From CAVOGJ01 sp963700865 (GTDB taxonomy: Bacteria; Planctomycetota; Planctomycetia; Pirellulales; Pirellulaceae): DNA of 64,000 nt. Numbering within the stretch: position 1 is the stretch's first letter; each line of letters opens with the position of its first letter. The position numbers were made by a program, and so were the translations under genes. The notes under the pieces are model-generated. The model searched no databases and was not told the origin of the DNA. It was given only the letters and a program-made list of their open reading frames with translations. Below are positions 27,920-37,197 of this stretch, piece after piece. The stretch is from positions 1 to 64,000 of the forward strand of contig CAVOZC010000020.1 in the NCBI GenBank assembly GCA_963700865.1, in the 5' to 3' direction.

Positions 27920-29464
27920 TTGACCAAAAAACAGCGAAAAGTCACCGCCTCTCCCAAAAGGGCATCCTCCTTGTCAAAGACTCCCCACGTCCGCATCCGC
28001 ACCCTCGGCGACCAACCAGTGCGGCCCACCGGCGATTATGTTCTCTACTGGATGATCGCCAATCGACGTACCACCTGGAACTTCAGTTTTCAGCGCGCGG
28101 CGGATCTGGCCCACGAGTTGGGTAAACCGCTCGTCGTCTTCGAGGCCCTACGGGTCGGATACCCGTGGGCCAGTGATCGCCTGCACCAATTCATCATCCA
28201 GGGCATGGCCGACAATCGGGCTGCGCTGGCCGATCAGCCAGTACTTTACTATCCGTATCTGGAGCCGCAAGCTGGCGACGGACGCGGCTTGTTGGCGGCT
28301 CTGGCCCAGGCCAGCTGTGCGGTCATCAGCGACGATTTTCCCTGCTTCTTTCTGCCGCGAATGATCGAATCGGCTCGCCGCCAGATACCCGTGCGGTTGG
28401 AACTGGTTGATAGCAACGGCCTCTTTCCCATGTATGCCACCGATCGCGTCTTTCACCGCGCCTTTGATCTGCGTCGATTTTTCCAGAAACAATTACTCCC
28501 CCATCTCGAGGCCGTCCCGCGGAAGAACCCGCTCGCCCGCAGGCCATTGCCCACCCTCGAGAGTCTGCCGGCGGAGTTACACAAGCGGTGGCCGGCGGCC
28601 GACGTGGAACGGCTGGCCGAGCATCCAGAAGCCCTCTCCGATCTGCCCATCGATCACGATGTCCACGTGTCGTTCCTGCGGGGCGGCGCCCAGGCGGCCG
28701 AGCGGCGACTTGTTCGATTTCTCCGCGAAGGACTGCCGAAGTATCACGAGGCACGCAACGAGCCGACTCAGGAGGTATCGAGCGGGCTATCGCCTTATCT
28801 TCACTTCGGCCACATCTCGGCACATGACATCTTCAATCGCGTCATCACTCGGGAGAGCTGGCACCCGGGCATGGTCGCCGAAAAAGGGAAAGGGAGCGCC
28901 CAGGGATGGTGGGGCCTGCCGGAGTGCGTTGAATCCTTCCTGGATGAACTGATCACTTGGCGCGAATTGGGTTACAACATGTGCTCGCACCAAACCAACT
29001 ATGACCAATACGAGTCACTTCCGGACTGGGCCCAGCGAACGCTTCGCGAACATGAGCGCGATCCCCGTGATTACGTGTATTCACTCGAACAATTTGCAAC
29101 CGCCGGTACCCATGACGAACTGTGGAATGCGGCTCAGCGGCAACTCGTCCGCGAAGGCCGGATGCACAATTATTTGCGGATGCTGTGGGGAAAGAAGATT
29201 CTGGAATGGACCGCGTCGCCGCGGGATGCGCTGGACATCATGATTGAATTGAACAACAAGTATGCGCTCGACGGACGGAATCCCAATTCGTACAGCGGTA
29301 TTTTCTGGGTGCTGGGCCGTTACGATCGGGCCTGGGGACCGGAGCGGCGAATTTTTGGAAAAATTCGCTACATGAGTTCCGAAAACACGGCCAGGAAAGT
29401 GAAAGTCAAACCCTATCTGGAGCAATATGCGGCGGACGACGGTCAGCGACAACTCTTTTCGTAG
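27920..29464 (+). CDS. Class II CPD photolyase
   Basis: Light-driven repair of cyclobutane pyrimidine dimers using FADH. 514 residues. The N-terminal YVLYWMIANRRTTWNF is diagnostic of class II enzymes, and the C-terminal FAD domain has ITWRELGYNMC, YSLEQFATAGTHDELWNAAQ, GRMHNYLRMLWGKKILEW and LNNKYALDGRNPNSYSG, all in the expected order. The start is TTG with a basic 25-residue lead; an ATG at 27912 is closed after three codons. It stands alone and is divergent from the polyketide synthase. Confidence 0.94.
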   Translation: MTKKQRKVTASPKRASSLSKTPHVRIRTLGDQPVRPTGDYVLYWMIANRRTTWNFSFQRAADLAHELGKPLVVFEALRVGYPWASDRLHQFIIQGMADNRAALADQPVLYYPYLEPQAGDGRGLLAALAQASCAVISDDFPCFFLPRMIESARRQIPVRLELVDSNGLFPMYATDRVFHRAFDLRRFFQKQLLPHLEAVPRKNPLARRPLPTLESLPAELHKRWPAADVERLAEHPEALSDLPIDHDVHVSFLRGGAQAAERRLVRFLREGLPKYHEARNEPTQEVSSGLSPYLHFGHISAHDIFNRVITRESWHPGMVAEKGKGSAQGWWGLPECVESFLDELITWRELGYNMCSHQTNYDQYESLPDWAQRTLREHERDPRDYVYSLEQFATAGTHDELWNAAQRQLVREGRMHNYLRMLWGKKILEWTASPRDALDIMIELNNKYALDGRNPNSYSGIFWVLGRYDRAWGPERRIFGKIRYMSSENTARKVKVKPYLEQYAADDGQRQLFS

Positions 29465-29572
29465 GTGATCTCTGTCGGCGCCCCACCACGGGCCGGCCAT
29501 CGACCCAATCCACTGCGGTGTTGCCCCTCGTGGGCTTCACGGTGGCCCCATCGCCAAACCGACTGGCCGGGA

Positions 29573-29625
29573 AAAGCGGCGAAGCATCGCCGCACTCCAC
29601 AATCGCCGCACGCTCCGCGTTCAGG
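29573..29625. repeat. Dispersed hairpin repeat, copy 3
   Basis: Matches the repeat at the end of the GT39 gene: GCGGCGAAGCATCGCCGC, then CGCTCCGCGTTCAG. On the minus strand it would encode ECGDASPL. It lies in the gap between the photolyase and cysK. Confidence 0.55.
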
Positions 29626-29742
29626 CCGTCCTGCCCTCCTGGGTTGACGCTCAAGGACCATCACGGCTAAGTTTCTGAACGGAGTCCGGGCCATTGCCCG
29701 GTGAATTTGCGGGCAAGGCGCGACGCACGAGGAATAGCGACC

Positions 29743-30684
29743 ATGGCACATGGCAAAACGTACGCCAATACGGCGGAGGCGATCGGCAACACGCCGATGA
29801 TTCGGATCAACAAGCTTGTGCCCGAGGGGCAAGCGACCGTGTTCGCCAAATGCGAGTTCTTCCAGCCGCTGAACAGCGTCAAGGATCGAATTGGCGCGGC
29901 CATGATCCATGCGGCGGAACGCGACGGGAAAATCAATCCCGAGACCCACATCATTGAACCGACCAGCGGAAACACGGGGATTGCGCTCGCATTTGTCTGC
30001 GCCGCCAAAGGCTATCGGCTGACGTTAACCATGCCCGAATCGATGTCGGTGGAGCGGCGAGCCCTGTTGCGGGCATTGGGGGCCAACCTCGTGTTGACGC
30101 CTGCCTCGGGAGGCATGCCGGCGGCGATCCGCGAAGCGCAGGAAATGGTCGAGCGCGAAGAAAACGCCTGGATCCCCCAGCAGTTCGAAAATCCCGCGAA
30201 TCCGGCCATTCACGAGGCCACTACGGGCCCCGAGATTTGGACCGATACGGGCGGCAAGATTGACGCCATTGTAGCGGGCGTGGGAACGGGGGGAACGATC
30301 ACGGGCGTGACTCGGTTTCTGAAGAGCCGAAATCCCGACTTCAAAGCATTCGCCGTTGAACCGAAGCATTCGCCGGTCATCAGTGGCGGCCAACCGGGCA
30401 AGCATCGCATTCAGGGCATCGGGGCTGGATTCATTCCGCGCAATCTCGACGTGTCGGTCGTGGACGAGGTCGTGACGGTCGACGATGACGACGCGTTTGA
30501 CTGGGGCCGCCGCCTGGCTCGAGAAGAAGGCATCATGGCGGGTATCAGTAGTGGAGCCAACATGTGGGCGGCCGCCCAAGTCGCCGCCCGGCCGGAATTT
30601 CGCGGCAAGAACATCGTGACCATCATGTGCAGCCTGGGCGAACGCTATCTGTCCACGCCGTTGTTTGAAGGCCTGACCGGTTAG
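29743..30684 (+). CDS. cysK: Cysteine synthase A (O-acetylserine sulfhydrylase)
   Basis: Makes cysteine from O-acetylserine and sulfide with PLP. 313 residues, normal length. Visible motifs: IGNTPMIRIN, the cofactor lysine in PLNSVKDRIG, the substrate loop EPTSGNTGIALAF, the phosphate loop GVGTGGTITGV and GISSGAN. The ATG at 29743 has AGGA 9 bases upstream and matches the family start; an in-frame start at 29701 would add 14 atypical residues. No cysE alongside; expressed alone. Confidence 0.95.
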   Translation: MAHGKTYANTAEAIGNTPMIRINKLVPEGQATVFAKCEFFQPLNSVKDRIGAAMIHAAERDGKINPETHIIEPTSGNTGIALAFVCAAKGYRLTLTMPESMSVERRALLRALGANLVLTPASGGMPAAIREAQEMVEREENAWIPQQFENPANPAIHEATTGPEIWTDTGGKIDAIVAGVGTGGTITGVTRFLKSRNPDFKAFAVEPKHSPVISGGQPGKHRIQGIGAGFIPRNLDVSVVDEVVTVDDDDAFDWGRRLAREEGIMAGISSGANMWAAAQVAARPEFRGKNIVTIMCSLGERYLSTPLFEGLTG

Positions 30685-30726
30685 CTCGATCGCTTTTCTT
30701 CCGCCGTCTTGGTTGGGTAGGACCCT

Positions 30727-32061
30727 CTAAGCGAGCAGTGCGCGAATCGGCTGGCCCTTGTCGACAAGGGGAATCGGTCGCCCGGCCTGCGTATAGTTCT
30801 CGTCATCCGGCGGCACGCCGACCGCGGCACAGAGCGTGGCGAGGACATCGCTGACGCCGACCTGGTGCTCGACGACTTCCAGACCATCGGCGCTCGTCTT
30901 CCCATGGACTTGCCCTCCGGCAATTCCGCCTCCCGCGAACACGCACGTCCAGGCTTGGGGAAAATGATCTCGCCCGGCCTGCCCATTAATCTTGGGTGTC
31001 CGTCCGAATTCACCCATCCACAATATGGTCGTGCGCTCGAGGAGACCTCGCTGAGCCAGATCGGTTAACAGGGTGCCCCAACCCGCATCCAACTCGGCGC
31101 TCATTCGTTTTAGCTGATTGAAGTTGTCGGCATGAGTATCCCAACCAATGCCACTCGATCCGGTAAGTGCCACCTCAACGAAGGAGACGCCCCGTTCGAT
31201 CAATCGTCGGGCCAGCAGGCAACCCTGTCCAAACACCCCTTTCCCGTATGCTTCCCGTAGCAGCGAGTCCTCTCCAGAAAGATCGAAGGCCTCACCTGCC
31301 TGATCTCCCATCATGTCGAGCGTCCGCTCGTAGATGGTATCGTGAGCCCGCAACGCCTGGGCGTCGGGATGCTGTGACAGAAAATCGGCTTGCAAACGTC
31401 GCCACATCTCCAAGCGACGTGTTCGACGCATTTCGTCGACCTCCTCGGGTGGCGCCAGCGATTCCACGCTCAACTCCGCAAAGCCGCGGTCGTCAGTCGT
31501 GACGGATTGAATGCCACTGTCGGCAGCGGCCACCACGAGCGGATCGTATTTGGGACCAAGGAATCCGGCGCCGAATGCCTCGCGGTTAAAGGCGCGAAAC
31601 GGACCAATGCTCACATAATTCGGCAACGAAGCCTGTGGATCGCCGAGTTGCTTCGCAAGACTCGCCCCCATGCTTGGATAAGCCACGGGCCCCATGGGAC
31701 GCTGCCCGGTTCGCATGAGATAGGTACCACGGCCATGGTCCCCCTCCTTCGTGCTGAGGCTACGGACAATGGCCAGATGTTCGGCTTGACGAGCCAGCTT
31801 CGGAAGATGTTCGCTGATCCGGATGCCGCTCACTGATGTGGCGATTTCCTTGAACTCACCACCATTCTCGTGGTGAGGTTTCATATCGAAGGTATCGGTT
31901 TGACTGGGACCTCCTGGCATCCACAGCAGGATGCAGTGCCGTTGCTTCGTCGCGCTGGCGGCCCACACATTTGCCAGCATCGGAAACCAACCACTGACAC
32001 TGGCACCAAATACCCCGACCGTGGTCGACCGCATCCAGTGACGTCGATTGAAACTAGCCAT
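30727..32061 (-). CDS. DUF1501 exported protein (Tat signal)
   Basis: 444 residues, a family of sulfatase/phosphatase-fold proteins very abundant in planctomycetes and of unknown function. The N-terminus (NRRHWMRSTTVGVFGASVSG) looks like a twin-arginine signal. Family landmarks seen: LLWMPGGPSQTDTFDMKP, RSLSTKEGDHGRGTYLMRTG, and near the end TTILWMGEFGRTPKINGQAG followed by GRDHFPQAW. In this group such genes often pair with a cytochrome-like DUF1549/DUF1553 gene; here the gene upstream is a different exported protein 118 bases away. The frame is open to 32427 but only the ATG at 32061 gives a signal peptide. Confidence 0.9.
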   Translation of the reverse strand: MASFNRRHWMRSTTVGVFGASVSGWFPMLANVWAASATKQRHCILLWMPGGPSQTDTFDMKPHHENGGEFKEIATSVSGIRISEHLPKLARQAEHLAIVRSLSTKEGDHGRGTYLMRTGQRPMGPVAYPSMGASLAKQLGDPQASLPNYVSIGPFRAFNREAFGAGFLGPKYDPLVVAAADSGIQSVTTDDRGFAELSVESLAPPEEVDEMRRTRRLEMWRRLQADFLSQHPDAQALRAHDTIYERTLDMMGDQAGEAFDLSGEDSLLREAYGKGVFGQGCLLARRLIERGVSFVEVALTGSSGIGWDTHADNFNQLKRMSAELDAGWGTLLTDLAQRGLLERTTILWMGEFGRTPKINGQAGRDHFPQAWTCVFAGGGIAGGQVHGKTSADGLEVVEHQVGVSDVLATLCAAVGVPPDDENYTQAGRPIPLVDKGQPIRALLA

Positions 32062-32179
32062 GCGAAGGTGACTCTGCGATTTGAGGAGCGTGAAGCAACG
32101 TCTTCCAGCATAGCGATATTCGCAGCGCCGCGGAAATTGGCACTGCCGACCGGGGAGAATTGGGCCGTGGCTGTCGCCG

Positions 32180-34001
32180 TCAACGCCGCGCCGGAGCGGC
32201 TGGGCTGGCCGTATTGAGTGGTGGCGGCTGAACCAGCGGTGCCGCATCACCGCGACGAAACAAGCGGTCAAACCAGTTCGGGGCTTCCGGCGTCGGAACT
32301 TCGACCGGCGTTCCCGCCTCGGCGATTGCGGATGTAGTGGGCGTCTCGGCCGCCGCGGCAGGCGCTGCGCCGGACGCGGCCCCGGCGGTTTTGGTTGGCG
32401 ATCGCTCAGCCAGGGCGTGCGCGGCAACCATATTGGCGGCTCGCTGTTGATACGACTTTGCCATCACCCGGTCTCCTTGCTGCTGGCAAACCCGCGCCAG
32501 ATTGTTCAAGGCCTCTTGAGTCGCATGCATGGAGACGCTTTTTTCGAACGCCGCGCGCTTCGGACAGCAAGCCGGCCTCGGCCTTGGCGATCCCCAACTC
32601 GTTCGCGGCCTGCCAATTACCCTCATCCACCGCAATGGCCGCTTCCAGCAGGATCAGCATTCGTTGCTGGTCGATCTCCAGTCCTGCCTTGCTTTGCCAG
32701 CGATCGGAATGAATCTTCGCTAACCCGGCCAGCGCCTGGGATGCCGTGGAACTCTCTCCGATCGCAACGACAAAGCTCTGCTTGATGAAATCGGGATACG
32801 TCGCCAGCACTTCGCGTTCGGTCTTTTCCTTTTTCTGCAGCGCTATACCCACCGGCGTTTGGAACTCACGAACAATCGATGCGACGACGGCAGGACCGTC
32901 CGGTATCGCTCCCTCGAGCAAATCGCGTTCGATCATGCCCGCGATACCATTCCGAAGCGATTCCGACCGCAGGGTCATGCCCTGCACGCGATCGCGACTC
33001 TCCGCAATGGTGGCAACACAACGTAAGAACTCGTTTGATGCGGCGGTCGGATCGCTTCCGAGCAGTTGATGACCTCGCGCGAGGCAGGCCTCGGCCGCGA
33101 CTTGGGCCTGCTGTAGTCGGCGGTACTCAACGACCGGATCGTACGCCACGGGACTCGTGGGCGGTGTGACGGGCGAATTCGTCGGCGACGGTAATGTACG
33201 GGTGAGTTTTGCGGACGGCGCAGCGGGCGGTGGTTGCGGTAGGGTTCTGACGACTTCCAGCGACTCATGCGGCGAAGTGACCGGCCCGTCAGGATGGCCG
33301 CTCTTCGGGGCCACGATCGGCTTGTCCTGCGGATTGGGCGGCGACGAGATCGGCTGCAGTCTCGCCAAACGATCGGCGAGCGTCGAGGATGCCTCCGGCT
33401 GGGGAGCATCGGCCGTCGACGGCGACGAATCGACCGAGGCATAATTACTCGAATGGGTGACGGGACGAGGCTTCGCCTCGGCAGCCGACTTCGTGAGCGA
33501 ATCCGAAGCGGTAACGGGCCCGCTTCTCGGACTGGACGGAATCGCCACGGGGCGTTCGCTGGCGGAGGGGAGCGTGGCCAGCGGTGGCATCACCGCCACA
33601 TTGGCCGCGGGAACGTCACGAATGGTGATGTCGCGTGGAACCGTTTTTCCCATCGCGGCTTGCGCCCGTGCCGCGGCGCTATCGGCGGCGGGTAAGGCCG
33701 TGGTGCTTTGATCAAGCCATGCGGCCGAGGCACGATCCGTCCGGGTAACACTGACGGCCGTTTCGCCCCACGAAGGCAACCCGTCCGACGAATATGGCGT
33801 TGCCGGGGAGCCGCCGGGAGCCGCCGGGGACGTGATATGGTCCGGCGAATCGGCTTTTTCCCCCACGAAGGGTATCCACTGGAGCACCCGCTGGAACCTG
33901 CGGGGACGTTCGGCTCGTGCGACGTTGCCCAAGCTCAACACCGCAACCGTGGCGATGAGGCATAAACGCCACCCCACTGCCTTCTTCGTTGCGTGTTTCA
34001 T
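32180..34001 (-). CDS. Exported Pro/Ser-rich protein with helical/TPR-like C-terminus, frameshifted
   Basis: Signal peptide at residues 9-28 (GWRLCLIATVAVLSLGNVAR). About 300 residues of Pro, Ser, Thr and Ala low complexity follow, then a helical domain from about residue 320 with TPR-like units (NWQAANELGIAKAEAGLLSEA, then TQEALNNLARVCQQQGDRVMAKSY) and a Pro/Ala-rich end. The frame breaks at 32551-32559: the tract GCGCGCG lacks one GC unit. Adding it back joins LLSEAR to AAFEKSVSMHAT and gives about 607 residues. ATG at 34001 has AGGA 8 bases upstream. No known function; probably a periplasmic or envelope scaffold. It lies 118 bases before the DUF1501 gene on the same strand. Confidence 0.65.
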
Positions 34002-34371
34002 CCCCGTGTCCTCGATTACTCTGCGGTTTGACATCGCGGCCGATCCTCGGCGCAATCCGCACCGACAGTACGCGCGGTCTTGTCCTTCCCATCGGCTTAT
34101 CCGGCGCAAATGATTCGACCAGTCAGCCACAACCGGCACAAACCTCCCAAACCTCATAATCCCCTTGGCACAATCGCCAAACTTGGCCCGACGCAAGCAT
34201 CGCTTGCAGAATCAGGTCGAGCCTCCGCGACGTTGGCAGCTCTCGCCACGCGTCCTAACCCGCAATGTCGTGCGACGCCTTCGTCGGGACGCCGAGCCCT
34301 TGGAATGACATTCGCGATCCTCAGGCGGCGAGAGGTCAATTGCACTCGCGTTCCGGTTGGGAGCCACGCGC

Positions 34372-36279
34372 ATGTCCAAAGCCAGATCCGATTCAACGGG
34401 GCGATCCAGCGGACCCGATCCTCCTGGCACGACGCTGCATCGCCGCCAGCTGTTGGCGGCCGGAGCTGCCGGACTGGTGGGCACGTCCCTGGGCACCGCC
34501 CAGGGTGGATTTCTACAGAACCGCGCAGCCGCCAGACAGCGTCGTTCAACGCGTATGACGGCAGACAAGGCGCGGGCCATTCTGAACTATGAAACAAGCC
34601 TGGCACGTTTCGGCGGTCGACTGAGCAATCCGCTGGGACAGTTGCTTGGATTCCGCCGCAGGCAAGTGCCGTACGACATCGACATTGCCGTGATTGGATC
34701 GGGGTACGGTGGTGGCATCACGGCGGCTCGACTGGCCCAACAAAAGCACCCGAGTGTGCGTTTGTGCGTGCTGGAACGCGGTCGAGAGTGGGTGCCTGGT
34801 ACCTTTGCCGATTCGCTTGTGACCGGAGCCCAGCAGACGCGTAATCGGGTGCTGGGGCGATCCAAGGGAGAGGTGGCCCGCCCGGGTGGCATGCTTAATT
34901 TTTCCCAAGGCGGCGACCTGAGTGTTCTGACCGGCAGCGGGCTGGGAGGCACGTCACTCATCAACGCGAACGTCGCGATCCGCCCCGACCCGGACGTCTT
35001 TCAGCAATCCGCATGGCCAGTCGCCCTGCGTCATCCCGAAGTGCTCGCTCCCTTCTTCGACGCGGCTGCCTTCGAATTGGGTGTCAACCGAGGTCCCCTC
35101 GACAGCTCGCCCAAAATGGTGGCTCAACGCCGGGCGGCGGCTCGGCTGGCCGTCGCCGACAAGCAGTTCTTTGCCGCCAATCTGACGGTCACTTTTGACG
35201 GCCGTTTCGCGACCGCTCAACAGACCAACGCGCAAGGCATGCTGCAGGCCCCCTGTACCCTGTGTGGTGATTGCATGTCGGGTTGCAATGTCGGTGCCAA
35301 GAATACGGTCCAGATGAACTATCTTCCCCTGGCCAAGCATCACGGAGCGGAGATCTACACGCAGGTCGAATGTGAATTCATCGAAAAACTGGACACCGGT
35401 TATCGCTTGTATCTGATCGGCCACACAGAGACACCGCAAGGCACGGAAGTGTTCCGTTTTACGAAGACGGCGCGGATGGTCATTCTGGCAGGCGGCAGTT
35501 TGGGATCGACTTCGGTACTTTTGCGATCGCAGGCACGAGGACTGGCATTGTCGCCGGCCTTGGGCAGTCGCTTTTCCGGAAACGGTGACGCCTTGGGCTT
35601 TATCGTTGAAAGTCAGGAGTTTACGCATGACGCGGGCGTGGGGGCATATCCGCACGATGGTCCGCCGGTGGGACCGTCGATTCAAACCATTACTCGCTTG
35701 TATGGCCACGGTCCGTTGCATCGTCGCATCCTGATTCAGGACGGCAACATGCCTCGCGCTTTTGCGAACTTGATTGGCATGGTGATGCGGGATGCCGACT
35801 TTGACCACACGTTGGCCCTCTTCGCGATGGGACACGACGGCAATCAAGGCAGGATCGTCCTGGAAAAAGACCAGCCCATCATCGCCTGGCCGGGGCACAA
35901 GGAGAGTCCCTATCGTCAGTTCGTCATCGATCATTTTCGAAAAATGGGCGATGCGCATGGCGGTCGCTATAAGATGCTGCGTCTTTTTGGCAACAAGGGA
36001 ATCAGCGCCCACCCGATGGGCGGATGTAACATGTCGGACGACCCGCTGCATGGCGTCGTCAATGACCGTGGACAAGTCTACGACGGAACCGGGAACGGCG
36101 ATGAAGGGGACCATGCCGGCGAGGCGGCCGTCCACGATGGGCTCTTTATCGCCGATGGCAGCGTCCTGGCCACGTCACTGGGAGCGAACCCGTTTCTGAC
36201 GATCAGCGCCATCTCGGAACGTATCGCCGCAGGCATTGCCATGAACCCCCGCTATCGGGATCTGTTCCCGCGCGTCTGA
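34372..36279 (+). CDS. GMC-family FAD oxidoreductase (cholesterol-oxidase-like), Tat-exported
   Basis: Flavin enzyme oxidising an alcohol of unknown identity. 635 residues. The Tat-type leader has LHRRQLLAAGAAGLVGT. FAD loop VIGSGYGGGITAARLA near residue 110. The cysteine cluster CTLCGDCMSGCNVGAKN near 305 is found in a subgroup of this family and resembles a ferredoxin-like metal site. At the C-terminus, GISAHPMGGCNMS supplies the catalytic His region and LFIADGSVLATSLGANP the FAD contact. The ATG at 34372 has GGGAG 8 bases upstream; a TTG at 34357 is less likely. It is divergent from the Pro-rich gene and stands alone. Confidence 0.87.
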   Translation: MSKARSDSTGRSSGPDPPGTTLHRRQLLAAGAAGLVGTSLGTAQGGFLQNRAAARQRRSTRMTADKARAILNYETSLARFGGRLSNPLGQLLGFRRRQVPYDIDIAVIGSGYGGGITAARLAQQKHPSVRLCVLERGREWVPGTFADSLVTGAQQTRNRVLGRSKGEVARPGGMLNFSQGGDLSVLTGSGLGGTSLINANVAIRPDPDVFQQSAWPVALRHPEVLAPFFDAAAFELGVNRGPLDSSPKMVAQRRAAARLAVADKQFFAANLTVTFDGRFATAQQTNAQGMLQAPCTLCGDCMSGCNVGAKNTVQMNYLPLAKHHGAEIYTQVECEFIEKLDTGYRLYLIGHTETPQGTEVFRFTKTARMVILAGGSLGSTSVLLRSQARGLALSPALGSRFSGNGDALGFIVESQEFTHDAGVGAYPHDGPPVGPSIQTITRLYGHGPLHRRILIQDGNMPRAFANLIGMVMRDADFDHTLALFAMGHDGNQGRIVLEKDQPIIAWPGHKESPYRQFVIDHFRKMGDAHGGRYKMLRLFGNKGISAHPMGGCNMSDDPLHGVVNDRGQVYDGTGNGDEGDHAGEAAVHDGLFIADGSVLATSLGANPFLTISAISERIAAGIAMNPRYRDLFPRV

Positions 36280-36383
36280 CGGCGAGGAACATGCCCGTAA
36301 GACGAGCCGCCGGCGAACCCGTCCCATCAGGGCCGGGGTGGCTGCGATGCCGGGTTTCACGTGGGGGTCATCCCCGTCCGCGC

Positions 36384-36671
36384 TCAGCGAACACTTCGCC
36401 GCGCGAACAGCAGCAGTCCGCCTGCCAAGAGCAGAACCAGCGACGATGGTTCGGGTACCAATCCGTAGGAAACGGCCAGCGTATTGCGGGCGGCTTGAAA
36501 ATCGTTGTCGCTCAAATCGCCACGCACGATCACCAGTTCCGCAAGATCACCGGTGAATCCCAACCCGTCGGCGCGCCCCAGATGAACAGTGGGACGTAGC
36601 ATCGGACCGGTCGGCAAGTCATGGGGTCGATCTCTGGGAGCCAATAGGAGGGAATCCGCGTACAGCAGCCG
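36384..36671 (-). pseudogene. Remnant of a LamG-like PEP-CTERM protein
   Basis: Only the C-terminal end remains: a strand pattern typical of the end of a concanavalin/LamG-like domain (LGFTGDLAELVIVRGDLSD), then VPEPSSLVLLLAGGLLLFARR, a classic PEP-CTERM sorting tail. The frame is closed by a stop at 36672-36674, there is no signal peptide and no good start (TTG at 36644). It looks 5'-truncated. Confidence 0.65.
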
Positions 36672-36674
36672 TCA

Positions 36675-37112
36675 TCGCCATCTCGGCCCCAACCGCGTCA
36701 GGAATCGGGTTCACGCTTGCGCATTACGGCTGACACCTTCGCTAGACTCAGGGCTTCGGTGACCGAGTTAGCACGAGAACACCGCCTGAGCAGCTACATG
36801 ACTCACGACAATTATCATGCTCAACTCCTTTCATTCGAGTAGATCAGCCAGACTTCGCCTGGCGCACCAGAGACACCGGGGGAACCGTGAATCTCCGTGC
36901 CTCTGTGTTGCCAATCAGCCTGGGCAACCAGCGTCCCAAGCGAATGCACGGCACGGAACACGGACACGCAGCGTTCCGTCTTTGAGCAACCGTTCATCGG
37001 CGATGATAAGATTCGTATTTATCACACGACCAATCGTCGCGCACATGTTGTGTTTTTCCGTCTGATGCACCTGACGCAGGCCGCGGGGACCAACCACCAG
37101 CCTCGCCGCCGC
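36675..37112. other. Gene-free stretch
   Basis: About 440 bases with no supported gene between the PEP-CTERM remnant and the terminator of the next gene. The missing front of the remnant is not found here. Confidence 0.4.
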
Positions 37113-37153
37113 CACGAAAAGAAAAGGTGATCCGAGTTTCCCCGGATCACCTT
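37113..37153 (-). terminator. Rho-independent terminator of the PEP-CTERM gene
   Basis: Perfect 11-base stem AAGGTGATCCG / CGGATCACCTT with an 8-base loop (37124-37153). On the minus strand it is followed by TTTTCTTTTC. It lies 45 bases beyond the stop of the gene at 37198-39297. Confidence 0.85.
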
Positions 37154-37197
37154 GATAAATCGAGATTACGCAGCTTCGTCACCCGAGTTCGCCATCG

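Noticed and set aside
20985..29464. A larger biosynthetic cluster around the polyketide synthase
   Set aside because: Neighbours are a TPR protein, a photolyase and cysK, with no tailoring, transport or carrier-activating gene.
34954..36135. A 393-codon open frame on the minus strand
   Set aside because: Antisense to the GMC oxidoreductase with its clear FAD motifs.
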